From the NCBI GenBank assembly GCA_021798985.1, contig JAJZBI010000008.1, positions 1-64,000 of the forward strand: a DNA stretch of 64,000 bases, in the 5' to 3' direction. Below the pieces are notes generated by a model. That model saw nothing but the letters and a program-made list of their open reading frames with translations, was not told the origin of the DNA and made no database searches. The translations under genes were made by a program, and so were the position numbers. Within the stretch, counting starts at the first letter, position 1; every line of letters begins with the position of its first letter. Shown here one piece after another: positions 40,054-49,584 of the stretch. Origin of the DNA: Actinomycetes bacterium. GTDB taxonomy: Bacteria; Actinomycetota; Acidimicrobiia; Acidimicrobiales; Bog-793.

Positions 40054-41145
40054 TCAGGGTGTGAAGCTGATTCCGCCCTTCGCCTGGGCGGTCGTCATCA
40101 GCTCCACCCAGGTCCGGCCCGGTGCGAGACCGACGGGGTTCCCGGCGGCGTCGGTGAACGTCGTCGCCGCGCTGTCGCTCGCGCGATGCCAGGTCACCGG
40201 GAGGTAGTGGCCGTCGCGCAGCACGTAGCCCTGGCCGCTCCCGGTCGTCTGGCTCTCCACGTCCCCGCTGCCACCCGGGCTCTCAATGTAGGGGCCGAGG
40301 CGGTAGTTGACGATCTCGACCACGACGTTGGTGGTACTGACGGGCTGGTTGGTGAGGGCGTCGACGTCAGGGCTATTAGCATAGGTGTGCAGCCAGTCTT
40401 TGCCAGCGGCGTTCCAGTGCCAGACGACGTCGGTCCCCGCGGAGAAGTTGAGGGCCGCGGCGGACAGCGGTTTCGCGCTCTTTGGAAGCGAGGAGGTGTA
40501 GGTGAATACCGGGGCGGGCGGCGTGTGGTCTTTGGGGAACAAGCCATAGAGGGCCTGGGTGCTCGTGTAGAGGTTGTCGGGCGGCACGCGATTGGTCGTG
40601 CGCACGCCGACGGGGCTCGAGAAGTCGAGCAGGTCGACGCTGTGCAGCCAGTGGTCGGCCTGGACGGCCTGCAGGTTGGGGTCGATCCCCCCGGCGAAGG
40701 CGAGGATGGGGGAGCCGAACTGGCCGGCGAGGTGGTAGTCGACCCAGCGCAGCGAGCGATCGGGGCCGATCATGGAGGCGTTGGTGCACTGGTAGACGGC
40801 CATGTAGCGCATGATGAAGCCCTCGGCGGGCGTGTCGTAGACGATGTCCGCCTCGTTCAGGCCGCTTTGGGGACGGGCGCCGTTCGGCTCGTTGCCGATC
40901 TTCACCAACAGCGCGGGGCGCTGGGGCACCTTTCCACCCGGAGCCGGCAGGTCGGTCAGCGGGCAGCGGCTCGTCGCCACCGCCGCCGGGGCGCTTTCGG
41001 CGTGGCTCGGGTGGTGCTTGGTCGCCAGCACGGCGCCGGCAGCGGCGGCCGCGATGACGACGACGAGCGCGGCGGCGACGCCGAGGCGCCGGCGGCGGAT
41101 GGTTGCGGCCGAGGGCGCGGCGGGCTTGCGGGTATGGGCGGGCAC
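40054..41145 (-). CDS. DUF3048 (YerB-like) membrane-anchored extracytoplasmic protein
   Basis: It has 363 residues. A basic stretch IRRRRL and a single hydrophobic segment (GVAAALVVVIAAAAAGAVLA) anchor the protein. The exported body holds the DUF3048 core: RPALLVKIGNEPNGARPQSG, LNEADIVYDTPAEGFIMRYM and later FPKDHTPPAPVFTYTSSL and RDGHYLPVTW. The function of the family is unknown. GTG 41145 is chosen because TAACTT lies 13 nt upstream; a TTG six codons earlier is also open. It is on the same strand as the heliorhodopsin and its neighbour. The 274-nt gap downstream (39780-40053) shows no gene. Confidence 0.85.
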   Translation of the reverse strand: MPAHTRKPAAPSAATIRRRRLGVAAALVVVIAAAAAGAVLATKHHPSHAESAPAAVATSRCPLTDLPAPGGKVPQRPALLVKIGNEPNGARPQSGLNEADIVYDTPAEGFIMRYMAVYQCTNASMIGPDRSLRWVDYHLAGQFGSPILAFAGGIDPNLQAVQADHWLHSVDLLDFSSPVGVRTTNRVPPDNLYTSTQALYGLFPKDHTPPAPVFTYTSSLPKSAKPLSAAALNFSAGTDVVWHWNAAGKDWLHTYANSPDVDALTNQPVSTTNVVVEIVNYRLGPYIESPGGSGDVESQTTGSGQGYVLRDGHYLPVTWHRASDSAATTFTDAAGNPVGLAPGRTWVELMTTAQAKGGISFTP

Positions 41146-41152
41146 GGCCGAG

Positions 41153-41158
41153 AAGTTA
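41153..41158 (-). promoter_or_regulatory. -10 box for the DUF3048 gene
   Basis: On the minus strand TAACTT begins 13 nt before GTG 41145, predicting a leaderless or 1-nt leader transcript. Confidence 0.4.
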
Positions 41159-41235
41159 AACAATCTGCGGCCGGATGTGGGGGCAGGCGCCCCAACCGTG
41201 CCGACGCGCGCCCCAACGGTGCGATCGCCGTCGCC

Positions 41236-42945
41236 TCAGTGCCGGGCGAGGGCTGCGGCGCGCCGCGCGGCGACGACGGCGCGCCAGTGTCGCGGCGACA
41301 GCAACGGCGCGAGCTTGGGGTAGCGGCGTCGGACATAGACGGACGCGCCGGGGTCCGGCAGGCGGATGAATTGGTGGGCGAACCAGCGCGAGAGCCCCGG
41401 GGTCCACGGCACCCGTCGGGCGTCGGTGCCCGACTCGACGAAGAACTCGGTGTGCGCGAGCCAGTGGTGCCAGATCTTGGCGAGCCCGGGCACCTCGGTC
41501 GCGCTCGCCGGTCGCGGCCCACCGGCCGAGAGGGCCAGCAGCGTGCCCTCGGGGTCGACCACCACCGGGCACCCGGGCCGGCTGGCCAGGTAGCGGTTGG
41601 CGCTCACGAGCAGGATCGGTGCGTCGCTGATCGCGCAGGCGCCCGGCGGGATGGCGGCGTCGATCGCGAGGGCCGGGTCGCCCGCCCCCTTGGTGGCAGC
41701 GACGTCGAAATCGATCTCGCCGGCAACAAGTGCTGCGACGAGCACGAACACCAGGGCTGCCGCGGCGATCGGGAGACGGGGAGCCGGGTGGCCCTTGGCC
41801 ACCGCCACGCGCGCCAGCAGGCGGCGGGCGCGGCTTGCCGCGCAGCCAGCCACCAGCGCGGCGAAGGCGGCGGGGAAGGCCCCGTAGTGGTCGTAGAAGT
41901 CCGGCGCGCCGAGCACCGCGGCGACGGCGGTGGCCGTGGCGAGGAGGAAGTAGCGCTCCTCGGTGGCGCTGACGTCCAAAAGCGCCGGCCAGAGGCTTGC
42001 CCACCCAGCCAGCGCCAACAAGACGGCGGCGACGCCGAGGGGGATCGCCAGGCCCGCAGGGGCAATGCCGGCGATCCCGTGGAGCCCAGTGAGCACGTCG
42101 AGCCGGTTGGCCAGCAGGTGCTGGGGGGCCGAGCGCGAGAGCTGGGTGATGATGACGTCGTGGACGAAGCGCCCCGGCGCGAGGGCGAAGAACGGGCCGC
42201 AGATCGCGCCGAACCCGACGGCGGTGCCACCGATGAGGGGGAGCACCGCCCGGCGCAGGCCGCCGCGCGCGCCGTCGCGCCGCAGCGCGAGCGCCGCCAG
42301 GCAGACGAGCGGCAGCACGGCCCATGCCTTGATCGCCCCGCCGAGCCCGAAGCACGCGCCGGCGAGCGCGAGCCGCCCCGGCCCGCCGAGGCGGCCCTTG
42401 GGGAAGGCGAGCGCCGTCGCGCCGAGCAAGCAGGCGACAAGGTAGGGCTCGAGCAGCACCGTGCGGTCCGCGAAGAAGGCCGCCGGGTAGATGGCGACGC
42501 CAAGGCCCGCGATCGCCGACGCGCTCTTGCCCCGATGGCGCAGCACGAAGGCGGCGAGGAAGGCGTCGAGCCCGGTGACGAGCGCGGTGAGGAGGCGGGC
42601 GACGCCGAGGCCGACGCTGCTGCCCGCCCCATGGGTCAACCAGACGACCGGGGTGAGCAGGACGGCGATGCCGGGGGGCTGGACGAAGGTGAAGTCGCGA
42701 TAGGGCAGGACGCCATGGCTGAGCTGGGCTGCGGCGCCGTAGTAGGCGCCGTCGTCGTACTGGGTCACCCCGTGCAGCGCGCCGGGCTGGACCAAGGTGA
42801 CGAGCACGATGGCCATGGCGAGGGCGCCGCAGCCGAGCGCGACGGCAAGCGAGCGCGAGGCGGCGCGCACCGTTGCGTCGCGGACGCGCCGGGCGATGCC
42901 GTGCTCGGCGGGCGGCGTCGCGGCCTGCAGCACCCCGGCCGTCAC
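41236..42945 (-). CDS. GT-C fold glycosyltransferase-like membrane protein
   Basis: It has 569 residues with about ten to twelve membrane helices. The first extracytoplasmic loop TQYDDGAYYGAAAQLSHGVL, followed by PYRDFTFVQPPG, matches the PMT/ArnT superfamily, with an Asp-Asp motif at the expected catalytic position. A hydrophilic extracytoplasmic tail of about 130 residues follows the last helix (CAISDAPILLVSANRYL). It probably transfers a sugar from a polyprenyl-phosphate donor to a surface acceptor; donor and acceptor are not readable. A 90-nt gap separates it from the DUF3048 gene. Confidence 0.75.
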   Translation of the reverse strand: MTAGVLQAATPPAEHGIARRVRDATVRAASRSLAVALGCGALAMAIVLVTLVQPGALHGVTQYDDGAYYGAAAQLSHGVLPYRDFTFVQPPGIAVLLTPVVWLTHGAGSSVGLGVARLLTALVTGLDAFLAAFVLRHRGKSASAIAGLGVAIYPAAFFADRTVLLEPYLVACLLGATALAFPKGRLGGPGRLALAGACFGLGGAIKAWAVLPLVCLAALALRRDGARGGLRRAVLPLIGGTAVGFGAICGPFFALAPGRFVHDVIITQLSRSAPQHLLANRLDVLTGLHGIAGIAPAGLAIPLGVAAVLLALAGWASLWPALLDVSATEERYFLLATATAVAAVLGAPDFYDHYGAFPAAFAALVAGCAASRARRLLARVAVAKGHPAPRLPIAAAALVFVLVAALVAGEIDFDVAATKGAGDPALAIDAAIPPGACAISDAPILLVSANRYLASRPGCPVVVDPEGTLLALSAGGPRPASATEVPGLAKIWHHWLAHTEFFVESGTDARRVPWTPGLSRWFAHQFIRLPDPGASVYVRRRYPKLAPLLSPRHWRAVVAARRAAALARH

Positions 42946-42953
42946 GGGCAGCG

Positions 42954-42959
42954 ATCGTA
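42954..42959 (-). promoter_or_regulatory. -10 box for the GT-C gene
   Basis: On the minus strand TACGAT begins 14 nt before GTG 42945, leaving a leader of about 2 nt. Confidence 0.35.
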
Positions 42960-43021
42960 CCGGGGCGGCGCCACGCCGAGCGGCGGCGCCGGCTCAACTG
43001 TCGCCCCGCTCTCGCCCTGCG

Positions 43022-43027
43022 TAGTAT
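43022..43027 (+). promoter_or_regulatory. -10 box for sucC
   Basis: TAGTAT predicts transcription near 43034 and a leader of about 36 nt containing GAGGAGGA before sucC. The -35 region is weak. Confidence 0.35.
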
Positions 43028-43069
43028 CGGCGGGCCGACGAGCCGCCGCAGCTGAGGAGGACCGCGCCC

Positions 43070-44218
43070 GTGGATCTACTCGAATACCAGGGCAAGCAGT
43101 ACTTCGCCCGCTACGGGGTCCCCGTCTCTGACGGCGAGGCCGCCGACGACGTCGAGACGGCCGTCGCCGCCGCCGAGCGGATTGGCTACCCGGTGGTCGT
43201 GAAGGCCCAGGTGCGGGTCGGCGGCCGGGGCAAGGCTGGTGGGGTCCGTCTCGCCAACACCACCGAGGAGGCGCGCGCCGCTGCTGAGGCCATCCTCGGC
43301 CTCGACATCAAGGGCCACGTCGTCCGCCGGGTGTGGGTCGAGCACGCGACCGACATCGCCAAGGAGTACTACGCCAGCTTCACCTTGGACCGGACCGCGA
43401 AGAGCCACCTGTGCATGCTGTCGGCACGCGGTGGCGTCGACATCGAGCAGGTCGCCGACGAGAGTCCCGAGGCGATCGCCCGGCTCGAGGTCGATCCGCT
43501 GGACGGCATCGACGCCGACGCGGCGCGCCGCCTCGCCCAGCAGGCGGGCATCGACGCCGAGGCTATCGACGGCGTCGCCAGTGTCCTCGTCAGCCTGTAT
43601 CGCTGCTATGAGGAGGGCGACGCCGACCTCGTCGAGATCAACCCGCTCGTGCTCACCACCGACGGCCGCGTGCACGCGCTCGACGCCAAGGTCACCTTGG
43701 ACGACTCGGCGGCCTTCCGCCATCCCGACTGGGACGTCTGGCGCGACCTCGACGCGTTGGAGCCCCGCGAGCGCCTCGCGCGCGAGAAGGGCTTGCAGTA
43801 CGTGGGCCTGGACGGCACCGTCGGCATCATCGCCAACGGTGCCGGGCTGGCGATGAGCACCTGCGACGTGGTCAAGCAGGTCGGTGGCGAGCCTGCCAAC
43901 TTCTTAGACATCGGTGGCGGGGCGAACGCCGAGGTGATGGCGAGCGCGCTCGAGGTCATCACGACCGACGAGAAGGTGCGCGCGATCTTCGTCAACGTCT
44001 TCGGCGGTATCACCCGGGGCGAGGAGGTCGCCAAGGGCATTGTGCAGGCCCTCGAGCGCGTGCACATCGATGCCCCGATCGTCGTCCGCCTCGACGGCAC
44101 GAACGCCGAGCAGGGCCGGGCGATCCTCGCCGAGTACGGCTCGCAACAGCTGGTCTCTTCCCCGACGATGCTCGACGCCGCCCGCCGCGCCAGCGAGCTC
44201 GCCGCGCAGCGCGCCTGA
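43070..44218 (+). CDS. sucC: Succinate--CoA ligase, beta subunit
   Basis: ATP-grasp subunit of the TCA-cycle enzyme, 382 residues. It begins MDLLEYQGKQYFARYGVPV, with VVKAQVRVGGRGKAGGVR in the nucleotide-binding region, EINPLVLTTDGRVHALDAKV for metal binding, and GGGANAEV plus FVNVFGGITRGEEVAKGI in the C-terminal domain that meets SucD. GTG 43070 follows a GAGGAGGA ribosome site. sucD starts 11 nt downstream. Confidence 0.97.
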   Translation: MDLLEYQGKQYFARYGVPVSDGEAADDVETAVAAAERIGYPVVVKAQVRVGGRGKAGGVRLANTTEEARAAAEAILGLDIKGHVVRRVWVEHATDIAKEYYASFTLDRTAKSHLCMLSARGGVDIEQVADESPEAIARLEVDPLDGIDADAARRLAQQAGIDAEAIDGVASVLVSLYRCYEEGDADLVEINPLVLTTDGRVHALDAKVTLDDSAAFRHPDWDVWRDLDALEPRERLAREKGLQYVGLDGTVGIIANGAGLAMSTCDVVKQVGGEPANFLDIGGGANAEVMASALEVITTDEKVRAIFVNVFGGITRGEEVAKGIVQALERVHIDAPIVVRLDGTNAEQGRAILAEYGSQQLVSSPTMLDAARRASELAAQRA

Positions 44219-44228
44219 AAGGACGCCA

Positions 44229-45116
44229 ATGAGCATCTTCGTTGACGAGAACACCAAGGTCGTCATCCAGGGCCTCAGCCCGACGAGCCAGGGTTGCTAC
44301 CACGGCCTGCGCAACCGCGCCTATGGCACCCAGGTCGTCGCCGGCACCAATCCGCGCCGCGGCGGCGAGGTGATCGAGGGCATCCCCGTCTACTCGACGG
44401 TCGCCGAGGCGGTCGCCGAGACGGGGGCGAACGCCTCGTTCATCACCGTCCCGCCTGCCGGCGCGCCGGCGGCGATCCTCGAGGCCGCCGAGGCCGGGAT
44501 CCCCTTCGTCGTCTGCATCACCGAGTTCATCCCCGCGCACGATGAGGCCCGCGTCTTCGCCGCCCTGCGCCGCAATTTCCCCCGAACCCGCCTCCTCGGC
44601 CCGAACTGCCCCGGCATCATCAGCCCGGGCAAGGCGAACATCGGCATCACCGCCGGGGAGATCGCGCTTGCTGGCGGGCCGGTCGGCCTCGTGAGCCGCT
44701 CGGGCACCGTCTTCTACCAGGCGCTGTACGAGCTGACCCAGAAGGGGATCGGCCAGACGACCGGCGTCGGCATCGGGGGCGACCCGGTTCCGGGCACCGG
44801 CTTCGTGGACTGCCTGGCGGCCTTCCAGGCCGACCCGGAGACCAAGGCGGTGATCATGATCGGCGAGATCGGCGGCACCGAGGAAGAGCGCGCCGCCCGT
44901 TTCATCGCCGAGCAGATGGACAAGCCCGTCGTCACCTACATCGCCGGGGTCACCGCGCCTCCCGGCCGGAAGATGGGCCACGCCGGCGCCATCGTCTCGG
45001 GCACGAGCGGCACGGCGGCGGCCAAGATGGCCGCGCTCGCCGAGGCCGGGGCGCTCGTCGCGCAGAACCCCACCGAGGCGGGCGAGCTGATGGCCGACGT
45101 CGTCGCCGGCCTCTGA
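44229..45116 (+). CDS. sucD: Succinate--CoA ligase, alpha subunit
   Basis: CoA-binding, phosphohistidine-bearing subunit, 295 residues. The CoA-binding start is VDENTKVVIQGLSPTSQG. LGPNCPGIISPGKANIGI and VGIGGDPVPGTGFVDCL are conserved. The phosphorylated His is His251 in KMGHAGAIVSGTSG. The frame is open upstream inside sucC; ATG 44229 is the first start that gives the canonical N-terminus. glyA follows after 1 nt. Confidence 0.97.
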   Translation: MSIFVDENTKVVIQGLSPTSQGCYHGLRNRAYGTQVVAGTNPRRGGEVIEGIPVYSTVAEAVAETGANASFITVPPAGAPAAILEAAEAGIPFVVCITEFIPAHDEARVFAALRRNFPRTRLLGPNCPGIISPGKANIGITAGEIALAGGPVGLVSRSGTVFYQALYELTQKGIGQTTGVGIGGDPVPGTGFVDCLAAFQADPETKAVIMIGEIGGTEEERAARFIAEQMDKPVVTYIAGVTAPPGRKMGHAGAIVSGTSGTAAAKMAALAEAGALVAQNPTEAGELMADVVAGL

Positions 45117-45117
45117 G

Positions 45118-46380
45118 GTGTCAAGCGACTTCACCGCGCCGCTCGGCGAGCTCGATCCAGAGCTCGCCGGCCTGATCGACGCCGAGCTCGACCGAGAGCG
45201 CCACAGCCTCGACTGCATCGCGTCAGAGAACTTCGTCCCTGCGGCGCTCATGGAGGTCCAGGGTTCGGTCCTCACGAACAAGTACGCCGACGGCTACCCC
45301 GGCCGGCGCGACTACGACGGCTGCGAGGTGATCGACGAGGTCGAGCGCCTCGCCATCGCCCGGGCCAAGGCACTCTTTGGCGCCGAGCACGCCAACGTGC
45401 AGCCCTACTCGGGCTCGAACGCCAACTTCGCCGTGTTGCGCGCCCTGTGCGCGCCGGGCGACACGGTCCTTGGGTGGGACTTCACCCATGGCGGACACCC
45501 CACCCACTACGACGCCGACACCTTGACGGGGCGCTTCTACCGGGGCATCGCCTACCACGTGCGCCGCAGCGACCGCCTCGTCGACGTAGACGAGGCTGCC
45601 GAGCTCGCCATGACACACCACCCGAAGGTGATCTTTATCGGCTGGTCGTGCTACCCGCGCACCGTCGACTACGCGGCCTTCCGCGAGATCGCCGATCGGG
45701 TCGGCGCCTACCTCGTCGCCGACATGGCGCACGTGGCGGGCATCGTGGCCGCCAAGGCGCACCCGAACCCCGCGCCGCTCGCCGACGTCTGCACCTTCAC
45801 GACCCACAAGACCCTCGGTGGAGCGCGCGGCGGCGTGATCTTGTCCCGCGCCGACCTCGCCGAGCGCATCGACACGGCCGTCTACCCTGGCTCCCAGGGC
45901 GGCCCGCTGCCCCACGTCTTTGGCGCCCATGCCCTCGCCTTCCACCTCGCGGCGCGCCCGGAGTTCGCCGGGCGCATCGCCCAGACCCTGTCGGGCGCGC
46001 GCACTCTCGCCCGCGTGCTCGTCGAGGCCGAGGCGACGACGCGCTGTCAGGTCGTCACGGGGGGGACCGAGAACCACCAGGTCATCTTGGACGTCTCCCC
46101 CTCGGGGATGGACGGGGCCGCGGCGCTCGAGCGGCTGGAGGCGATCGGGATCAACGCCAACGCGATGCCGCTCGCCTACGACCCGGTTGCCGGGCCGATC
46201 GGCTCGGGGATCCGCCTCGGCGCGACCGCGCTCGCCACGCGCGGCCTCGACGACGATGCCTTCGCCGAACTCGGGGAGCTGATCGCCGCCGCGCTCGGCA
46301 GCGAGGGCCCGAGCGAGGCCGTGGAGGGCCGGGCCGCCCAGCTTGCCGCCTCCTTTCCGCTGTATCCGGCGCTCAGCTGA
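45118..46380 (+). CDS. glyA: Serine hydroxymethyltransferase
   Basis: PLP enzyme converting serine and tetrahydrofolate to glycine and 5,10-methylene-THF. It has 420 residues. Signatures are LDCIASENFVPAAL, LTNKYADGYPGRRDYDGCE, QPYSGSNANFAV and VADMAHVAGIVA. Lys231 in FTTHKTLGGARGG is the PLP lysine; the usual TLRGPRGG is slightly altered. GTG 45118 lies 1 nt after sucD, so it belongs to the suc operon. It supplies the one-carbon units used by purN, purH, folD and metF elsewhere in the window. Confidence 0.96.
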   Translation: MSSDFTAPLGELDPELAGLIDAELDRERHSLDCIASENFVPAALMEVQGSVLTNKYADGYPGRRDYDGCEVIDEVERLAIARAKALFGAEHANVQPYSGSNANFAVLRALCAPGDTVLGWDFTHGGHPTHYDADTLTGRFYRGIAYHVRRSDRLVDVDEAAELAMTHHPKVIFIGWSCYPRTVDYAAFREIADRVGAYLVADMAHVAGIVAAKAHPNPAPLADVCTFTTHKTLGGARGGVILSRADLAERIDTAVYPGSQGGPLPHVFGAHALAFHLAARPEFAGRIAQTLSGARTLARVLVEAEATTRCQVVTGGTENHQVILDVSPSGMDGAAALERLEAIGINANAMPLAYDPVAGPIGSGIRLGATALATRGLDDDAFAELGELIAAALGSEGPSEAVEGRAAQLAASFPLYPALS

Positions 46381-46404
46381 GCCGAGGGCAATGGGCGCTG
46401 CTGG

Positions 46405-46410
46405 TAGCCT
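46405..46410 (+). promoter_or_regulatory. Leaderless -10 box for purN
   Basis: TAGCCT begins exactly 12 nt before purN GTG 46417. Confidence 0.5.
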
Positions 46411-46416
46411 GCCGCG

Positions 46417-47004
46417 GTGATCGCCGCGCTCGCCTCGGGGACGGGCACGATCCTCGAGGCGCTGATCGCCGCAGAGCTGCCGATCGAGGTCGTGCTGGTC
46501 GACCGGCGCTGTGCCGCCGAAAAGGTGGCCGAGCGAGCCGGGATCGCGCTCGAGTTCGTCGAGCGCAGCTTCGCCGCAGGCTTCGACCGCGACACCTACA
46601 GCGAGTCGGTGCTCGCCGCGCTCGCGCCGCACCGGCCGCTCGTGCTTGCCATGGCGGGCTTTGGGACCGTGCTCGGCGCGTCGGTCTTTGCGGCCTACCC
46701 GGGGCGGATCTTGAACACCCACCCGTCGCTGCTCCCCGCCTTCAAGGGCTGGCACGCCGTCGCCCAGGCGCTCGAGGCCGGCGTGAGCGAGACGGGCTGC
46801 ACGGTGCACGTGGCCACGCTCGAGGTCGACGCCGGGCCGATCCTCGCCCAAGAGGCGGTGCCGGTCAGCGCGGACGACGACGAGTCGTCCCTGCATGAGC
46901 GGATCAAGCAGGTCGAGCGGCGGCTGTATCCGACCGCCATCCGTTGTTTCCTCGCCGGGATGCAAGCCGCCGGTGCACACCGCGGCGACAAGGAGGTGCC
47001 GTGA
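46417..47004 (+). CDS. purN: Phosphoribosylglycinamide formyltransferase
   Basis: Transfers formyl from 10-formyl-THF to GAR in purine synthesis, 195 residues. It opens with MIAALASGTGTILEALI, lacking a few residues usually found before the glycine-rich loop. The active-site Asn-His pair is in RILNTHPSLLPAFKGWHA, and SETGCTVHVATLEVDAGPIL carries the catalytic Asp. The short N-terminus agrees with the leaderless start. Its stop overlaps the purH GTG. Confidence 0.94.
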   Translation: MIAALASGTGTILEALIAAELPIEVVLVDRRCAAEKVAERAGIALEFVERSFAAGFDRDTYSESVLAALAPHRPLVLAMAGFGTVLGASVFAAYPGRILNTHPSLLPAFKGWHAVAQALEAGVSETGCTVHVATLEVDAGPILAQEAVPVSADDDESSLHERIKQVERRLYPTAIRCFLAGMQAAGAHRGDKEVP

Positions 47005-48539
47005 GGGCGCTGCTGTCCGTGTACGACAAGACCGGCCTCGAGGCCTTCGCCAAGGGCCTCGTCGCCCTCGGCTTCGAGCTCGTGGCGAGCGGCAAGACTG
47101 CCGCCGCGCTCGGGGCGGCGGGAATCGCCCACCTCGAGGTCGCCGAGGTGACCGGGGCACCCGAGATGCTCGATGGCCGCGTGAAGACACTGCACCCCGC
47201 CATCCACGGCGGCATCCTCGCCGATCGCTCCAAGCCCGAGCACCTCGAGGCGCTGGCCCAGCGAGAGATCGCCCCGATCGACCTCGTCGCCTGCAACCTG
47301 TACCCCTTCACCGCCTCGCCATCGGTCGAGATGATCGACGTCGGCGGGCCGACGATGGTGCGCGCGGCGGCCAAGAACTACGAGCACGTGGTGGTGATCG
47401 TCGATCCCGCCGACTACGGCGCGGTTCTCGACGAGCTGCGTCGGGAGGGCGCGGTCGGCGCGGCCACGCGCCATCGCCTGGCGCGCAGCGCCTTCGCGCA
47501 CACCGCCGCCTACGACGCAGCGATCGTCGGCTGGCTGGACAGCGGCGAGGCGCCGGCGACCCCGCCCGGCGACGACGTGCTGCCTCCAACCGTCCACCTC
47601 GCCCTCGAGCGGCGCCAATCGCTACGTTATGGCGAGAACCCCCACCAGGCCGGCGCCCGCTACGGCGTCGTCAACGCCGCGGCGAGCTGGTGGGACGGGG
47701 CCGTGCAGCACGGCGGCATGGCGTTGTCGTACCTCAACCTCTTCGATGCCGAAGCGGCGTGGCGGCTCGCGCACGAGCTCGGCGAGCTCGACCCGAGCGG
47801 CGCCGCGGCGGTGATCGTCAAGCACGCCAACCCCTGCGGAGCGGCGATCGCGCCCGACCTCGCGACCGCGTACGAGCGCGCCTTCGCGGTGGACCCGACC
47901 TCGGCCTTCGGCGGCATCGTGGCGCTGCCCGGCTCGATTGGCCGCGACCTTGCCGAGCAGATCGTCGCCAACGCCAAGGCTGACGTGCTCGTCGCCCGGC
48001 ACATCGAGCCGGACGCCCTGGAGCTGTTTGCACAGCGGCGCAAGAACATGCGCGTCATCACGGCAGATGCCCCTGGTCCCGAGCCGCTCCAGCTGCGCCC
48101 GCTCGGCAGCGACTTCCTCGTCCAGCAGCCCGACCGGTTCCTTGCCACCCGCGCCGAGTGGCGCGTGGCCACCAAGGCGGAGCCGAGCGAGGAGGTCTGG
48201 CGTGACCTCGAGCTCGCCTGGCGGGTCTGCGGCCGCACCAGCTCGAACGCGATCGTCCTTGCCAAGGGCGGCGTCGCCTACGGCATCGGGTGCGGGCAGC
48301 AGAACCGGGTCGACTCCGCCGCGATTGCCGCGCGCCGCGCGGCGGGGCGCGCCGAGGGCGGGGCGGCGGCGAGCGACGCGTTCTTCCCCTTCCGCGACGG
48401 CCTGGACGCCTGTGCGGACGCCGGCGTGCGGGCGATCATCCAACCAGGTGGGTCGCTGCGCGACGATGAGATCGTCGCCGCCGCCGATGAGCGCGGTCTC
48501 GCGATGGTGATGACGGGGGAGCGCCACTTCCGCCATTGA
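47001..48539 (+). CDS. purH: Bifunctional AICAR formyltransferase / IMP cyclohydrolase
   Basis: Last two steps to IMP, 512 residues. The N-terminal cyclohydrolase domain (about 1-195) has [37 protein letters not shown] and [15 protein letters not shown]. The C-terminal formyltransferase has [21 protein letters not shown] (the KHxNPCG motif) and [11 protein letters not shown], and ends [12 protein letters not shown] 47001 overlaps purN (GTGA) after an AAGGAGG ribosome site. Confidence 0.96.
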   Translation: MRALLSVYDKTGLEAFAKGLVALGFELVASGKTAAALGAAGIAHLEVAEVTGAPEMLDGRVKTLHPAIHGGILADRSKPEHLEALAQREIAPIDLVACNLYPFTASPSVEMIDVGGPTMVRAAAKNYEHVVVIVDPADYGAVLDELRREGAVGAATRHRLARSAFAHTAAYDAAIVGWLDSGEAPATPPGDDVLPPTVHLALERRQSLRYGENPHQAGARYGVVNAAASWWDGAVQHGGMALSYLNLFDAEAAWRLAHELGELDPSGAAAVIVKHANPCGAAIAPDLATAYERAFAVDPTSAFGGIVALPGSIGRDLAEQIVANAKADVLVARHIEPDALELFAQRRKNMRVITADAPGPEPLQLRPLGSDFLVQQPDRFLATRAEWRVATKAEPSEEVWRDLELAWRVCGRTSSNAIVLAKGGVAYGIGCGQQNRVDSAAIAARRAAGRAEGGAAASDAFFPFRDGLDACADAGVRAIIQPGGSLRDDEIVAAADERGLAMVMTGERHFRH

Positions 48540-48643
48540 GGCGGCACCTGCCGCCGACTCGCCGCTCGTGTTGGCGGACGTCGGCCGCGCGCGGCGCGTC
48601 GGCGGGCACGGCGCGCGGCTCCGCCGTCGGGCTACCGCCTGGC

Positions 48644-48649
48644 TAGCCT
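48644..48649 (+). promoter_or_regulatory. -10 box upstream of folD
   Basis: TAGCCT in the 172-nt purH-folD gap predicts transcription near 48656, about 56 nt before the folD ATG. Confidence 0.35.
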
Positions 48650-48711
48650 GGGCCGAGCCAGCGTCGCGGTGGCGCGGCGAGGAGGGTCCCTGTGTCGTTG
48701 CCCCGCCAAAG

Positions 48712-49584
48712 ATGACGGCGATCACCCTGGACGGCGAGGCGGTCGCGGCTCGGATCCGCGCCGAGGTGCGCGTCGAGGCCGAAGCGCTGCGGGCGGCCGG
48801 ACACCACCCCGGCCTCGGCACGATCCTCGTCGGCGACGATCCCGCGAGCGCCCGCTACGTGGCGATGAAGCACGCCGACTGCGCCGAGGTCGGCATCGCC
48901 TCGGTGCACGAGCACCTGCCCTCTGACGTGCGCCAGGACGAGCTCGAGTCCGTGATCCGCCGCTTCAACGAGGACCCGGCGATCGACGCCTACCTCGTGC
49001 AGCTGCCCCTGCCCGCCGGGCTGGACGAAGAGGCCGCGCTCTTGGCGGTCGACCCCGACAAGGACGTGGACGGCCTGCACCCGGTCAATCTGGGCCGCCT
49101 CGTGATGGGCGCGCCCGGGCCGCTGCCGTGCACGCCGGCGGGCATCGTCGAGCTGCTCGCCGCCTTCGAGGTGCCCGTCGAGGGTCGCCACGTGGTGATC
49201 ATCGGTCGCGGCCTCACGATCGGCCGGCCGCTCGCACTGCTGATGGCGCTCAAGCGGCCGGGCTGCAACGCCGCGGTCACCGTCGTACACACCGGCGTGC
49301 CGGACCTCGCCGAGCACGTCCGGCGCGGCGACGTCGTGGTGGCGGCGGCGGGCAGCGCCGGGCTCGTGACGCCCGAGATGGTGCGGCCCGGCGCGGCGGT
49401 GGTTGCCGCCGGGGTCTCCTGGGACGGGCGGCGGGTGCTGTCCGACGTCGCCGACGACGTCGCCGAGGTGGCCGGATGGCTCTCTCCGCGCATCGGCGGG
49501 GTCGGCCCGATGACGCGGGCGATGCTCTTGCGCAACACCGTGCGCGCCGCAAAGCGCCACCTGGGCGCCTCGGTCAGCGGCTGA
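48712..49584 (+). CDS. folD: Methylenetetrahydrofolate dehydrogenase / methenyl-THF cyclohydrolase
   Basis: Interconverts 5,10-methylene-THF and 10-formyl-THF, the donor for PurN and PurH. It has 290 residues. [14 protein letters not shown] supplies the catalytic Lys; [11 protein letters not shown] and [15 protein letters not shown] are conserved; the NADP-binding motif is [15 protein letters not shown], where Leu replaces the usual Ser of GRSxxVGxP. The C-terminus [16 protein letters not shown] is canonical. The ATG is the only in-frame start before the conserved [13 protein letters not shown]. Its end overlaps the convergent MFS gene by 11 nt. Confidence 0.94.
   Translation: MTAITLDGEAVAARIRAEVRVEAEALRAAGHHPGLGTILVGDDPASARYVAMKHADCAEVGIASVHEHLPSDVRQDELESVIRRFNEDPAIDAYLVQLPLPAGLDEEAALLAVDPDKDVDGLHPVNLGRLVMGAPGPLPCTPAGIVELLAAFEVPVEGRHVVIIGRGLTIGRPLALLMALKRPGCNAAVTVVHTGVPDLAEHVRRGDVVVAAAGSAGLVTPEMVRPGAAVVAAGVSWDGRRVLSDVADDVAEVAGWLSPRIGGVGPMTRAMLLRNTVRAAKRHLGASVSG

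Noticed and set aside
39667-43131. A 1154-codon plus-strand open frame over the heliorhodopsin-side cluster
   Set aside because: It is antisense to the DUF3048 and GT-C genes, which have signal segments and membrane helices. The frame's product is a charged, repetitive shadow with no domain.
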